Origin: Alviniconcha marisindica
Taxonomy: Eukaryota; Mollusca; Gastropoda; Provannidae
Assembly: GCA_018857735.1 (NCBI GenBank)
Contig: JABMCL010001097.1
Location: 393,501-457,500, forward strand
Direction of reading: 5' to 3'
Length of the DNA: 64,000 nucleotides
In this document: positions 17,291 through 31,165 of the stretch, one piece after another
Layout of the letters: each line of letters starts with the position of its first letter
Position numbering within the stretch: the first letter of the stretch is position 1
Notes under the pieces: model-generated
Told to the model about the DNA's origin: nothing
The model's input: the letters and a program-made list of their open reading frames with translations, nothing else
Databases searched by the model: none
Translations under genes and position numbers: made by a program

Positions 17291-19377
17291 AAAGCTGCAG
17301 ACAGGATCTGAGCGGCAACACTCTCCGTCACTGGCCACAAAGCAAACATCCGGGATAAAACTGATAACAAAAACAAGTAATACAGATATGGATTCAAATT
17401 TAATACCGTAAAACATCCAACTCTTTCCTTATGGAGGAGAAAGTAAAAAGAAAAAAAAAGTTGATGCTGACATTCCTCAAAGTGATGAATTTCCCTGTGG
17501 TGGGTAGCAGTCCCCCCCCCACCCCCCCTCCCCCTAAGAAAAGTAGAACATCGAACAAACCCAGAAGACCAATCAACAAAGCAGCAACTAACAGCCATCC
17601 AATGAGACACCTGAATACCATCTTAAAAGTCGAAAGGGGGGCTATTTTTTCTTTTTCAAACACTTTTGGCCTGGTCTCTGGGCTCAAAGTCCACTTCGGG
17701 CCTGCATGCCTGGTCTCTCTCTTAGGGAAAGACCGGTCTCTCAGCCATCTCCGCACGGTGATGGTCTCTTACTTGTCACGCTAGTGAGCAACCTCTGGCG
17801 CAAGTATGCCTAGTCTGGGACAAGGCTGTGGACCAGCGTCTTACTGTGCTCCTGACAAAAAGGAGACCTTTATCTCACTTCTTCCTTTCAAAGTCTCATG
17901 GATGGGTTTTGTGTGTGTGCGTGTGTGCGCTCCCATGTGACAATGCTTTTGAAAGCTGAGCAATTCAGCTGACAGTGCATTCTTCCTTCATTATCAACAC
18001 TGGCGCATTGCCAACGCCTGACAAAAAAAAAGGAAAACAAATCTCCATAACATGCATTTGTTGCCTGTGTGACAAGACAATGCCATTGAAAGCCAAGAAG
18101 TTCAGCTGCTGATGCATTATTCATTTGTTATCTGACATGCTGCTAATGCTCCAGAATGAAAAAGAAATAAAAAAAACAAGGAAACAAATACAAAGTTAAC
18201 ATTTCTGTGGTCAATGTGAAAAATAAGACCTCATCAAATGCAAGAAAAAGTATCAAATGCATAGATCTCATCCCCTACGAATGGTTCAGTTCTCAACAGG
18301 AAATCAACCAAAACAAATTTTCAAAATGAATTAAAAGACTCCTTTAATACACACACTTCAGGAAACTGCTAGAGACGGTTGAGATTTCGTGCAAGTTGCA
18401 AGATACAGTTATTAGATTGTAGATGCTTTAAAAAAAAAAAAAAAAAAAATCCCAGAGATATCGCGTAATCATCCAAACAAAATAAAAAGGGAGGTAAAAC
18501 CACACGGAACCTTGCAGTTGACTAAATAAGAAAAAGAGGTACATTAGTTGATTTTGAGAATTGTCCTGAGGTTCTGAGGTACTCCACAGCGCAACCATGC
18601 ACAGACACTCAACCAAGCACACACACGTAGTTCCTTCATATCATTGTCAAAAAACAAGGTCAGATCCAAGCACACAAAAAAAAGGAGAAGAATTACTGAT
18701 CCAACAGGGAAACCACACAATTTCCAGTTTCAGTAATACACTGTAGAACTAGAAGACTCGTAACAATTATCTGGAAAACGAAACAATGAGAAAACGTATT
18801 CGTTTAAAAAGTCGAGAGAATTTATTTTCTAGAAGTGGGGCACGAGAAAGAAGAAACTTCAGGTTCATCAATAATATCAAATGTTCGCAGTTTAACGGCA
18901 GAATAAGCTGATGGAGAGAGAGAGAGCGAGAAAACAAAAACAAAACAAAAAACCCACCTACAACACCCATACAAACTGTTGTTGGTTTCTAGACGTGACA
19001 GAAAACAGCGTTTGTTGCCCTATCGTCCCTGAGATGAAGCTGTCACCGGTTTCACTAAACTTCCTCACTCAAGGTATTTGGGCCTCTCTACCCCCACCCC
19101 GTCCTCCCCACCCCACCCCACCCCTACACACAACACGCACACAGGTGAGATAACTTGACAGTTGAAACACAAGATCCTAAATGAATCCGACTTGACCGAG
19201 GTACGTAACTAAAGAGGTAGCCACACAGGCACAGCTTTTACGCTGTGTCCAAGTTCGTTTCAATTCAAATGCTCAATTAGATTATATATGTATGTATGTA
19301 TGTATATATATAGATAGATACTGTGAGGCGTCCAGCATGGTATGGTGACGACACATCTAACAAACGACACTGGCCAG

Positions 19378-19582
19378 ACGTCCGCACCAGGCTGGGGTAC
19401 AGTTCAAGAACAAGATGCGACCAATCATCAACTATGCCCTGGAACAATTTCCAGATGCACAGCCCCTATTCTTCAAGAACTTGGTCACAGGAAAAGTGAA
19501 GAACAAGATTCCACTACGCCTTGTGAAGTGTGGCCTTTGTGTCCCTGCCTGGATCATTGTACAAAGTCCGGAAGTCCACTGG
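19378..19582 (+). CDS. Possible isolated coding exon, unknown protein
   Basis: This 205-base segment is bounded by ctggccag and TGG|GTAGGG. It is open for 68 codons with natural-looking composition: VQFKNKMRPIINYALEQF, then LFFKNLVTGKVKNKIPLRL, then CGLCVPAWIIVQSPEVHW. I do not recognise a family. It lies antisense to the presumed minus-strand transcript and has no partner exon nearby. It could be a retro-copied or transposon fragment, or chance. Confidence 0.28.
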
Positions 19583-20584
19583 GTAGGGGTGGGGTGTGGG
19601 GGGGACCCACCCCCATCCCGGCCCCGCGCATCCAGCCACAGCACTGGAGAGCAGCAATGCTCTCCTTAACCCCCCAGCTGCAGAGATTGCAACAGCCCCC
19701 CCTCTCCACCAAGCATTGAAGCTGTAGAGAGTATTAACAGTGTGAACCCCGGCAAAAAAACCCCACGTTCATGGTGTACGGAGCAGCAACCCTGACACGC
19801 ATTCAAGGTGTGCAGAGCAGCAACGCCCTCCACACTCGGGGCGTAGACGGCAGCGTCATTGTGCCACGCGTTCAGAGCGTGGACAAAACCCGAGGGCCCT
19901 CCGCAGCAGCATCAGAGTGCAGAGAGCCTGCCCTCCAGGCGTTCACAGTGCAGAGAGAGAAGCAATGGCCCTCCACACGTTTTAAAAAGCCACAATTTTG
20001 CTAGCTGTCTTCATTATAGTCAAAACACGATCAACTCAAACATTTGGATGAAAAGTCATTGAACACACACACCAAAAGAAAACCAAAATATCATGGTGAT
20101 TAATTATATGCACATACATGTGGCACCACGTCTGCGCCTGAGGTAGTTGACATATGTAGTGGGGTCAAGGTCCTGCCTTCACCTTCACCTTGACACAGGT
20201 CACGGTCACAAGCAATCACCTTGACCCCACACCCGTGGTCAAAGGGGGTGATGATTTTGTTGTTGTTTTTAGTCTTTCAATGGTATGAACATGAAAAATG
20301 GACAATCAATACACGAAGAAGAAGAACATAAAAATACCAATTACAATTTTAACCTAGCCTAAGAGTAACTGTTAACGAAGATACTCCAACAGACAAAGCA
20401 AGCCCCAATCTTCAACAGACGGAGCCCCCACACTGGTGGTTGGCTTGTACTCTGCACCAATCCACAGCTAGCCCAGGAAAACTGATCCTCCTCAACACTG
20501 ACATTGATGGAGTTCGGGGGTGTGTGTGTGTGTGTGTGTTAGAGAATACTACACCCCCGTTTAATGAAGGGGCCGCCATCATCC

Positions 20585-21005
20585 AGACACAACGAAAGGC
20601 CAACCACCATCCGGACACAATGAACAGGCCAACTGTCAATCAGGACACAATGAACAGGCCAACCGTCATCAGGACACAACGAACAGGCCAACTGTCAATC
20701 GGGACACAATGAACAGGCCAACTGTCAATCGGGACACAATGAATGGGCCAACTGTCATCGGGACACAATGAATGGGCCAACCGTCATCGGGACACAATGA
20801 ACGGGCCAACCGTCATCAGGACACAATGAACGGGCCAACCGTCATCGGGACACAATGAACGGGCCAACCGTCATCGGGACACAATGAACGGGCCAACCGT
20901 CATCGGGACACAATGAACGGGCCAACCGTCATCGGGACACAATGAATGGGCCAACCGTCATCAGGACACACTGAACGGGCCAACTGTCATCGGGACACAA
21001 TGAAG
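20585..21005. repeat. 29-bp minisatellite (cgggacacaatgaacgggcc)
   Basis: About 14 units of cgggacacaatgaacgggcc aaccgtcat, with slight variants at the left end. Confidence 0.93.
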
Positions 21006-21340
21006 ACCCCTCCCACCCTGGCCCCACCCCCCACTGGGACAGAAAGAAGGGGGCTTCACACAGGAGAGCTGCCACCTTCGCTCATTCGGATGCCTAAGCA
21101 GACAACTTGCTCTTTAAGGCTGGTCTCAGGCACCAACGCCTGCCGACCCGGCCAACCACTCCAAAACGGGGGACAGGAATCCAAACACGAAAACAGGAAC
21201 GCACTCGGAGAACACTCGTCCATTCTGTCCACGCCTCTGTCCACGACTCCCTCAAAAAAAAACCCCAGAGACAATTGACATTCAGTGGAGAACATGCAAA
21301 CTGTACACGCTTTCCACAAACAATGCAAAGACAAAAAACT

Positions 21341-21343
21341 GGA

Positions 21344-21388
<45 letters not shown>
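21341..21388. repeat. (GA)n microsatellite
   Basis: A GA dinucleotide run, followed about 80 bases later by a short TA run and a CA run. Confidence 0.95.
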
Positions 21389-23143
21389 AGAAAAAGGTAC
21401 CTGTGAACACACAACACACACATCCCATGTCCACACAAAAGAACAGACAGAGTGTGGCAAATCATATATATATATATATACACACACACAGACACATATA
21501 TATGTACACATGCCACAACGTCCTAGAAAAGAGACCACCACGGACAAGAGAAAGAAAGAAAGAAACGGATGGCAGAGAACGGAACACAAGAGTTGCGTTT
21601 TCTGTTTGTTGTAATGCTCGTTTCTCAACGTGCTGCTGCTGCTGCTGCTGCCTACCCTCCCACGCCACGGAGGGAGAACGACGACTGTACAAAGAGTCCG
21701 CAGAGTATGCTAGCTACCATCCACATAGCTCATCAACACAGTGTATACCTGACAATAGTAGTAGTAGTAGTAACATAGCAGTAGATCCCAGGTCTCCATA
21801 ATCTAGACAACAGTAGTGGCAAGGTGGACGGGGAGAGCAGATGAAGACGATGGCTTAAAACGAGTGCCCCGAGTTTCTCCCTAGGAGTGGGCTCAGCCGC
21901 ATGACTGCATCCGTATCACTTGCTCACATCAGCTCTGTGCTCCGTCTTGCCTGTGCCCCCCAAAATATGATGGCTTCCGTCACGGCCACACTCTGCATAC
22001 CCTGCAACTTTGGCACACCAGAGAATATCCTGCGGCCTTGACCCAAGCACAACCTATGGCCTTGACCTGCGTCCACCATATTTCTCAAGACTTTGCACAA
22101 ACACACGTGTGCATGCACACGGATGCCCACACACACACGCATGCACACACACACACACACACACGAGCAAGTCTTGCCGACATTTTCGCTTGACAAAGAG
22201 TTAGTCCAGTCCGGACAGCCAGCGGCTTTACAACTCCAAGAACGAAAAGAGTCTGCACCGCCTAACAACTCGGTGCTGCTGCTGACCATCGTTTTCATCC
22301 TGCAGTAAGGTGTCGGTGCCAGAACACTGTGCAGTTTAAGTTAACCACGACACACCACAACATCGCTCGACAGTGACAGTTAACATGTTTTTTTTGTTTT
22401 TTTTAAACAGCCAACATCTCTTTACAGTCAACATCAGTTTTACAAATCAACATCAACTACAACCCCCCTACCCACCCTTCTACAGCTATACTGCATTTTG
22501 TGATCCACACCGTTTTGTTCCACGTAGTACTGTACAGAACTGTACGACACACTGTACAATATTGTATTGCATTGGACGTTTACGTTACTGCAACACTATG
22601 AAGACCCCAGACACACAGCCCACAGAACAACACAGACAACAACAAAAACAACAACAAAAACTCCTGAATATCTTCTGCCAAGGCATTTGAAATGAAAAGA
22701 CTAGCACACAACTCCCCCCAACTTCCTTTACAAGGGAACAATGCATCATGGAAGCGACTATTGTGGGTTTTCTGTAGCCTGTACACATGATGGGAACTTG
22801 AGAAGGACCCCACATCATTTTCTCTGTTGGGCAGAACAAATGAACACCAACAACATGTTGCTGCAAACCGGGTTGGCAAAAATCACACAGTTTGGATTGC
22901 AGCAAAGTTGACAGACTGTGGTGAGACTGACCTTACTTGGATAATTTCTCCGTGTCAAGATGCCAACAGTCAGCAATGGTAAGAAACGTGTGAACCCCCC
23001 CCCCCTCCCATTTCAACAGATTAATTTGCCTTTGATGGTGTCAATCCAGTATCACTTTTTCAGAGGAATCTGTTCCATCTCATGCTGCAGGAATTTGTAC
23101 AATAATGGCTTGATCAGCGCGTTCAGCATTCTCAACCGCAGGT

Positions 23144-23190
23144 TCGCCCCGATACAACTGTCATGGCTGACTGGGCGTCAAACACTGACC
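23144..23190 (+). mobile_element. SINE-like tail fragment
   Basis: cgccccgatacaactgtcat ggctgactgggcgtcaaac matches the recurrent tail seen at 42781, 60342 and 63456. Confidence 0.5.
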
Positions 23191-23579
23191 CAACACACAC
23201 ACACACACACCAGCTCTGTCAAGTATTTCAGCAGGCAAACAGCAACAGACGGGACGAAGGGAAGTCGCGAACAAAATGAACACCGGTAAAGTCGCCCTTC
23301 CCCCCGTTCCGTCTGACTCAGTTCCGTCCGACTCAGCGCCACCGCCCCCCCCCCCCCCATTCTTTCCAACTCCGTTCTGTAGAACTCAGCATTACCACTG
23401 TCCTGCTGCCCTCCCAGCAGTCCCGGCTCCAGGTCAGTGTGCTGCAATTTGCGAATCTCAGGGCGTGCGGCTCTCTAAGGAAGACGGACCAGCCAACATA
23501 ACAATGGGAGCATGTGGACACTGGCGCGATGCTGGGCTCAGTTCAACACCACCAGCAACACAAGCGCTAACGCCTCACT

Positions 23580-23745
23580 AACGCACCCCGACACGGGTCC
23601 AGTTCAACACCACCAGCAGCACAAGCGCTAACGCATCACAAACGCACCCCGACACAGGTCCAGTTCAACACCACCAGCAGCACAAGCGCTAACACCTCAC
23701 TAATGCATCCTGACACAGGTCCAGTTCGACCCCACCAGCAACAGA
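23580..23745. repeat. 57-bp tandem repeat, three units
   Basis: Units contain gcaccccgacacgggtccag ttcaacaccaccagcagcac aagcgctaacgc. Confidence 0.88.
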
Positions 23746-24884
23746 AGCGCAAACGCGTCGCAACACAGGTCCACAGCAGGCAGTACTGGAGAACAGGAAC
23801 AGGTCCACAACAAACAAACAAACAATAGCAAAAGCAGAACAAAGAACAAAGGAACAAGAACAAAGAAGAAAAAGCTGGAGCTGACAGAAAGAAGACAATG
23901 GAAGACTTACAGCTACGCAGGGACAAAAGAAAGAAAACACACACACCCCACAAACAAACAAAACAATTGGGACATGAAAAAACAGCATGCTGAAAGTAAC
24001 ACTGGATGAACAGAAAGGACAAAATCTAAAACAAGAGCACAAGTGGGAAGGGACAGAAAGAAGAAGGGAAAAACAAGGTGCCATTTAAAAACAGGTGGGT
24101 GGGGAAAAAAGAAGGGGTGTGGATAGCGTGGTGCAGTTGCTGGGGGGGAAGGGGAGACAAGGGGGTGGGGTTGTACCATACAAACCCTCACACACCCCCA
24201 AAAAAATCAAAAACGCACCTAAATCATAGGTGGGTGGGGGTACGGGGAAAAACAAACAAACAACGAAGCAAATGTGTAGGAAAGCCCGAAAAAAGGAAAA
24301 ATAAGAGAGAGAAAAGGAAAAAAATAAGAGCTGGGGCCGACCCCCGACCCTGCAATGACCTGACTCCCTGAGAGGGTCCAAGGGTCTGGCCAGTGAGGTA
24401 GATACACATTACAGTGCGCAAGTACCGGGCTTAGTGCGGGTGCACCTCATAGCAGTCCCCAGGATGTCCATGCTTTCTGCCCCTGGCCGCCAGGTGGCGC
24501 CCAGGGACCGCAGCAGTGGTGCCGGTGACCACAATGCCAATGAAAACCAAATGCTGGCAAAAAGACGGAAAACCAAGACCTGCACAACACCACCGCGACA
24601 CGAGGACACCAGGAAACTGCCTTGCACAACAAAACATTTAAAAAAATCACGCATCAAGTCTTGCCTGTCTTAAGTAGATACAGGAAATAGTTCACGGTGA
24701 TGGGTCTTGCGCCAACCGCTACAGGTGAACCACAGGTTAGTCCATTCTTTCAATAATCGTAGGCCAACGCTTTGCGTTAACAAGTCCTAAAGTAGATGGA
24801 CAACGAACACTAGGAACTACAAAATGATCAGAAGACAGTGTGAAAATATAGACGCCGTCACAGTTCATCAGGAGTGAAAAGGAT

Positions 24885-25945
24885 TACAGACCTTGTCAGG
24901 GTGGTGGAGATAAGAGGACAGAGCTTGTCAGGGTGGTGGAGATAAGAGGACAGAGCTTGTCAGGGTGGTGGAGATAAGAGGACAGAGCTTGTCAGGGTGG
25001 AGATAAGAGGACAGAGCTTGTCAGGGTGGAGATAAGAGGACAGACCTTGTCAGAGTGGTGGAGATAAGAGGACAGAGCTTGTCAGGGTGGTGGAGATAAG
25101 AGGACAGAGCTTGTCAGGGTGGTGGAGATAAGAGGACAGAGCTTGTCAGGGTGGTGGAGATAAGAGGACAGAGCTTGTCAGGGTGGAGATAAGAGGACAG
25201 AGCTTGTCAGGGTGGTGGAGATAAGAGGACAGAGCTTGTCAGGGTGGTGGAGATAAGAGGACAGGGGCTTGTCAGGGTGGTGGAGTAAGAGGACAGCTTG
25301 TCAGGGTGGAGTAAGAGGACAGAGCTTGTCAGGGTGGTGGAGATAAGAGGACAGAGCTTGTCAGGGTGGTGGAGATAAGAGGACAGAGCTTGTCAGGGTG
25401 GTGGAGATAAGAGGACAGAGCTTGTCAGGGTGGTGGAGATAAGAGGACAGAGCTTGTCAGGGTGGTGGAGATAAGAGACAGAGCTTGTCAGGGTGGTGGA
25501 GATAAGAGGACAGAGCTTGTCAGGGTGGTGGAGATAAGAGGACAGACTGCTCAGGGTGATGGGGTAAGAGTGACAGGGATAAGACAACAGACCCTGTCAC
25601 AGTGACGTGGATTATGATAACAGACCTTGTCAGAGTGATGGGGATAAGTTGACAGACCTTGTCAGAGTGATGGGGATAAGTTGACAGACCTTGTCAGCGT
25701 GATGGGGATAAGTTGACAGACCTTGTCAGCGTGATGGGGACAAGTTGACAGACCTTGTCAGCGTGGTGGGGATAAGTTGACAGACCTTGTCAGAGTGATG
25801 GGGATAAGTTGACAGACCTTGTCAGAGTGGTGGGGATAAGTTGACAGACCTTGTCAGAGTGATGGGGATAAGTTGACAGACCTTGTCAGAGTGATGGGGA
25901 CAAGTTGACAGACCTTGTCAGAGTGGTGGGGATAAGTTGACAGAC
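24885..25945. repeat. 32-bp minisatellite in two subfamilies
   Basis: The left part, to about 25560, has about 20 units of gacagagcttgtcagggtgg tggagataagag. The right part, from about 25600, has about 11 units of gacagaccttgtcagagtga tggggataagtt. The two subfamilies meet at a short transition, showing separate local expansion of diverged variants. Confidence 0.94.
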
Positions 25946-26305
25946 CCTGGTCATGGGGAAGGGAATCAAATGTCAAACTATGAAGGGAATCGGATGTCAG
26001 ACTATACCCAAGCGAAAGGGATAAGTCATCAGACCTTGTGAAGGATAGAGCTTGCATCAGCCAAGATGCAACTCCATGCGGACGCAAAGAGGACAGGCTC
26101 AACAGACGCTTCAGGAGAGCAAAAAGACCAGCTCTAGCGTTCCAAATGATGAGGTGGTCTGCCATGACCAAAGAGGACAGGTCCAAGCCTGGGAAACTCG
26201 GCAGGGGGCAGAAAGGAGGGCGGTCTGGAAATACGACTGCTCACAGAGACAAGCTTGTGAATGGGGTCAAAGATGATTTGTTGGGGTCTAAACTCAAGCA
26301 GGAGG

Positions 26306-26306
<1 letters not shown>

Positions 26307-26356
<50 letters not shown>

Positions 26357-26392
26357 AGAGAGAGAGAGGAGAGGAGGGAGAAAGAGAGAGAG
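26307..26392. repeat. (GA)n microsatellite
   Basis: A GA-rich run with a few GGAG interruptions. Confidence 0.95.
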
Positions 26393-26554
26393 AAATAACT
26401 ACCAGGTCACTTGGGCTGTATCCTTTCCACAAAACCGTTTCATACTATCTAGAAACTGATGTGGAAAAAAACAACCTGCAACAGATTTTCCTGAATGATT
26501 CTTTGCAGTCCTGTCACAACTCCGTGATCACACTAGTACAAAATGGACAACCAG

Positions 26555-26745
26555 GTCTGGGACAAAATCCGTCATCAGACACAGGACAAAATCCACCATC
26601 AGACAGAGGGCAAAACCCACAATCAGACGGACAAAATCCTTCATCAGACCTGGGGCAAAATCCACAATCAGACCAAAGACCAAATCTACGATTAGATGCG
26701 GGGGAAAATGTGTTGTTAGACAAGTCAAAAATTGTTTATTACACC
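26555..26745. repeat. 24-bp degenerate repeat (ggacaaaatccgtcatcagac)
   Basis: Eight or so units of ggacaaaatccatcatcaga. The open frame through it is a repeat effect. Confidence 0.8.
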
Positions 26746-29104
26746 TAGGACAAAATCAATAATAAATCAGACTCAAGACCAATCCCCCCCCCTCCAAGAC
26801 CATTAAACTGTAGTAGAAAATCCAACATTAGACCTATGACAAAAGTGGCATTTAGACCCAAGACAAAAGTAAGAATGGTCACTTTAAAAACAAAACATAA
26901 ATTCGTGCTACAGTGGAATTGCCATTAAAAGAAAAACAATGTCTGTGTGATTATCATTTTATCTATAGGTAACACTCAAATAAGCATATTGCTTTTGTGT
27001 TTCCTGTACTTATTTGTTGAGCTTATGATTACGATGAATGAATAAAAAAATTGTTTAAACCAAAACAAGGCTGCTGGGACCATCAAATTTTTCCCTGACA
27101 AAAACAAAATTCCATCTTGAACAAGTCGACAGCAAAGAGCACAACAGACGTTCCGTTTCTGATCCCTTCGTCTCAACTTAAGTCCAACTGTGATTCAGCT
27201 GAGGGCTCTGCTGCCACTGGCCCCAACATAAGGCTACTGACCTGTTCCCTTTTAACCCCTTTCGTGCTGTCAGAGCCTCGCTTCACGTCCTGGGCATGCT
27301 GTTTTTCATCCGTTTGTCCGGCCCCTTTCTCTGTGCCATCAGCAGACTGCCGCGCAACAGCCGGCCGGCACTTTGAACAGCCGTGCGTTCAAACGCAGAG
27401 TGGGAGTCTCAAACCGAACATTTCCAGTGAGCACAAGGCTAAGCAGCCTTGCAGACAGCGCTTGAACCAAGCAGAGAGAAGCAGCTGAAGCTGTCCACGG
27501 CAGGGAAGGGGTTATCCAACACATTTCTTCATTCATACGCATAAATACGCCTCGCGTCAATACAATTCACCCCACCCCTTCCCCCAGATAACGTCTTAGT
27601 CTCCTCCACAGAGAAGACCCTCCCCCCCCCCCCCACCCTGCAAAAAGCAGAACCCCCCACCATAAATACCAATTATTACCATTGAACATATGACGGTTAA
27701 CAACTGCTCTTTGAAACGGTTTACCATGCCAGACAACGAAACCAGCTATGTAGGAATCCATGCTGTATGCACAAGCAAGTCTCTCCGAGGAATAAATAGG
27801 GTGTCTATCTAAACAGTACACAAATGTGTTACACGTATAGTAAGGTTCATAAGCGATCAACTGTTAAAATGCAATACATTCAGTAATAACAACACAAAAA
27901 ATGTTCTATAAACAAAATTGCAAGGGAAACTGGTAAACTTGAAATCTGCAGTAAAATCAATAACAGCACCCACCCAAACCAATGACAACAACAAACAAAA
28001 ACAGAGAGAAAGAAAAAGTGGGAGGAGAGTAAGGGGAATGGTGAAAAAGACAAAACAGGGAAGGGGGCCTGGAGGGTGGGGGGACAGATGTAATACTAAA
28101 CCAGATCTCAAGTTCCTCAAGACCTTGCTTTCCTCAGCAAAATCCAACTGAACAATTATGTCATATAGGCCTCCATCATTTGCTTACTGAAAGGGGTGGG
28201 GGTAGTGGGGTGGGGTGGGGGCCGGGGTGGGGGGTCGGGGCACAAGGAATAAGTGATGTCATTCTATACCCATGTCCAGCTCCTTGCGCCCTTGCCGCAG
28301 ACACTCCTGAAACTGCGTCACCTACGCCCCTTTCATTAATCCCTAAGGAACTGGGCGCGGCGCTCTTTGGATCCCTGCAGCTGAACAAAGCCTGCATGAC
28401 CCCGGCTGGCTGGTGCCGGGACTCGGATGCCGTGCCGTTCCAGAGCGGAATCACAGCCTGGTGGTCACAGACACGTCTGCCGCAAAACCCGGAAACACCC
28501 CCACTTGGCACAGGCCACCCACAACTCCTCACAAAGCTGAAAGAATGACAACTTCTGCTGTTCTGTCTTCCACCAAAGCCACTCCAATATCGAAAGTTGA
28601 AGCGCAGCAACGCATGCCCCTAAACAGTACACCAAGGTCTCCACTTGGACAGAAAACATCAAACGTGAAACGACAGCATGTGACAACATGACACAACATG
28701 ACAACACAACATGACACGACACGACATGACTGAGCTGCCCAGTAAGGTGTGTACATTAGTGCAGACGAAAACAAAAACAAAACAAAAAAGGGAAAAAAAG
28801 AAAGAGATAATCAATTTTCTGTTTTGTTTCCATTGTCAACAACAAAAAGACCACGACAGTTTATGCACAGTTCAAGAAGGGGCCAAGCCAAACTCATAAG
28901 GCCCTGTAGAAAGTTTTGCCCCAGGTAAGTCCCCACTGTCCTACAAGGCCAACCTCCCCCCCCCCCCCCCCCCACCCACCCCACCCCAAGCACGACAACA
29001 GCCCATGCAGGCATGGTTAGTCTACTCTGGTGTCAACAGTTTACTAACCAACACAGGGGATGACCACTGTCCACAAAGACGGTCAGCATGTGTGGCCCAA
29101 GGTT

Positions 29105-29510
29105 CCAAAACTGTCTGGGTGTTTAAAAACACCCACTTGTCAGCTGTAGTTCCAGAACTGTCTGGGTGTTTAAAAACACCCACTTGTCAGCTGTAGTTCC
29201 TGAACAGTCTGGGCGTTTCAAAACACCCACTTGTCAGCTGTAGTTCCAGAACTGTCTGGGTGTTTAAAAACACCCACTTGTCAGCTGTAGTTCCTGAACT
29301 GTCTGGGTGTTTAAAAACACCCACTTGTCAGCTGTAGTTCCAGAACTGTGAGGGTGTTTAAAAACACCAACTTATCAGCTGTAGTTCCAGAAGTGTGTGA
29401 GTGTTTAAAAACACCAACTTGTCAGCCATATTTCCAGAAAAAACACCAACTTGCCTGCTGTAGTTCCAGAAAAACACTAACTTGTCTGCTGTCATCCCAG
29501 AACTGTCCAG
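29105..29510. repeat. About 47-bp repeat with a palindrome in each unit
   Basis: Eight or so units contain gggtgtttaaaaacaccc, a perfect 18-base inverted repeat, next to cagctgtagttccagaactg. Transcripts of either strand could form a row of hairpins. Confidence 0.9.
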
Positions 29511-29639
29511 GTGCATGAAAACACCCAATTTGCAGCTGTCCCAAGAGACACTTTGTCTGACACAGGCATGAAATGTCCAAGCCCCCCAAAAGACTGAAGT
29601 AGCCGGACACAAGCATAAACTGCAGAACACGACAGAGTA

Positions 29640-30205
29640 TGTCATCCACGGGTGTCAACTGCTGTTCCAGATGACAACATGTCTGACATATGTCGACTGT
29701 CAGCACAGAAGCCACAACATGCGTGACATGCACCAACTGCTGTCCCCAAAGACAGAGCATATCCGACACATGTCAACTGGTGTGCCAGAAGACAGAACAT
29801 AGCTGACATGTGTCAACTGGTGTGCCAAAAGACAATGTGTCTGACATGTGTCAACTGCTGTTACAAAAGACCGACTGTATCCAGCACATGTGAACTTCTG
29901 TCCAAGAAGACACAGCACATCTGACATGTCAACTGCTGTCCCACAAAAACAACAAATCTGACTCGTGTCAGCCGCTTAAAAACAACAACACGTCTGACCT
30001 GTGTCAGCCACTGTCCCAGAAAACAGGTCTGACCTGTGTCAGCTGCTGTCCCAGAAAACACATCTGACCTGTGTCAGCTGCTGTCCCAGAAAACACATCT
30101 GCCCTGTGTCAGCCACTGTCCCAGAAAACACATCTGACCTGTGTCAGCTGCTGTCCCAGAAAACAACATGTCTGACCTGTGTCAGCTGCTGTCCCAGAAG
30201 ATGGA
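29640..30205. repeat. About 35-bp degenerate minisatellite
   Basis: Units resemble gacctgtgtcagctgctgtc ccagaaaacacatct. They are clearest from 29990 to 30200 and more diverged to the left. Confidence 0.85.
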
Positions 30206-30944
30206 GCACGTTTCACACAGGGTATAAAACAGCAGGAAAACAGTCTACACAAAACACATATTCACAGGTGCCACTTGTCAGGGAAGACTTGTAAGGAATT
30301 ACTCCCCCCCCCCAACAACCTTCACCAATAACAACCTTCACACACTCCACTAATAATGTATTTTCATCTCCAGCTCCTGTCTGACAAGGAACTCCACATT
30401 ACCAGTCTGCCCCCCCCCCCCCCTCCCAGGCAAAATCCCATAAAAGATGCAGGCAACATGTAGGACTGCCAGCAAACGACTCCCCGCCCCCTCCCGCTAC
30501 CCCCCACCCACCCCCGGTCAGCCACTGAGGGCAGGGCACGCGGTGTGCTGCATACTGATGACGGCACAGTGCTGCTGCCACTGCTTGACCAAAGAAGACG
30601 CAATACAGATACCCAGGCATATCCGCGAATGAGTGCTGCGTACTGCTGCTGAGAAATAAACAAGACAATGGTCTGCATAATATACACCCCCCCCCCCCCC
30701 CCACCCATGCTGAGTAGGCTGCCAGTGAAATGAAGAGAGAGAGAGGAGTGGGCAAGAGCACGCCAGGCCATGACGACGAGAGCTGAGCCAAGCAGCAAAC
30801 AGCCTGCGAAGGGTCGACCACGACAAACTGCTTGCTGAGGCAGCCAGCAAGGCTCCAGCAGCATATCCCCAACAGCCACAACCAGCGGGGAACGTTTCAG
30901 TGGGGAACGTTGCAAGATCCCCACTACAGCACAAAGGGATTACT

Positions 30945-31165
30945 GGAGGGGGGGGGGGGAAGGAGGGTGAGAGAGAGAGAGGGAGAGAAAGGCAAGAGGG
31001 TAGCCCTTGCTACAAGAATGAGAGAGGGAGAGAGAGGGAGGGAGGGAGGGAGAGAGGGGGAAGGAGAGAAAGAGAGAGAGAGAGGTGGAGGGTAGCCCTT
31101 GCTAAAAGAACGAGAAAGAGAGGGAGAGAGAGAGAGAGAGGAGGGTAGCCCTTGCTACAAGAACA
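30945..31165. repeat. GA-rich block with three gtagcccttgct units
   Basis: Purine runs alternate with agggtagcccttgctacaag aacgag, which occurs three times. Confidence 0.85.

Noticed and set aside
20161..20228. Inverted repeat ggggtcaaggt / accttgacccc as a regulatory palindrome
   Set aside because: Eleven-base arms with a 46-base loop can occur by chance in sequence this biased; no other support.
24885..25945. Regular 32-bp repeats as a possible CRISPR array
   Set aside because: There are no unique spacers between repeats, the genome is plainly eukaryotic with spliced genes, and no cas-like genes exist.
26038..26748. 236-codon + strand frame
   Set aside because: Its middle is a GA microsatellite and its end a 24-bp repeat; the first 80 codons have no recognised similarity or splice support.
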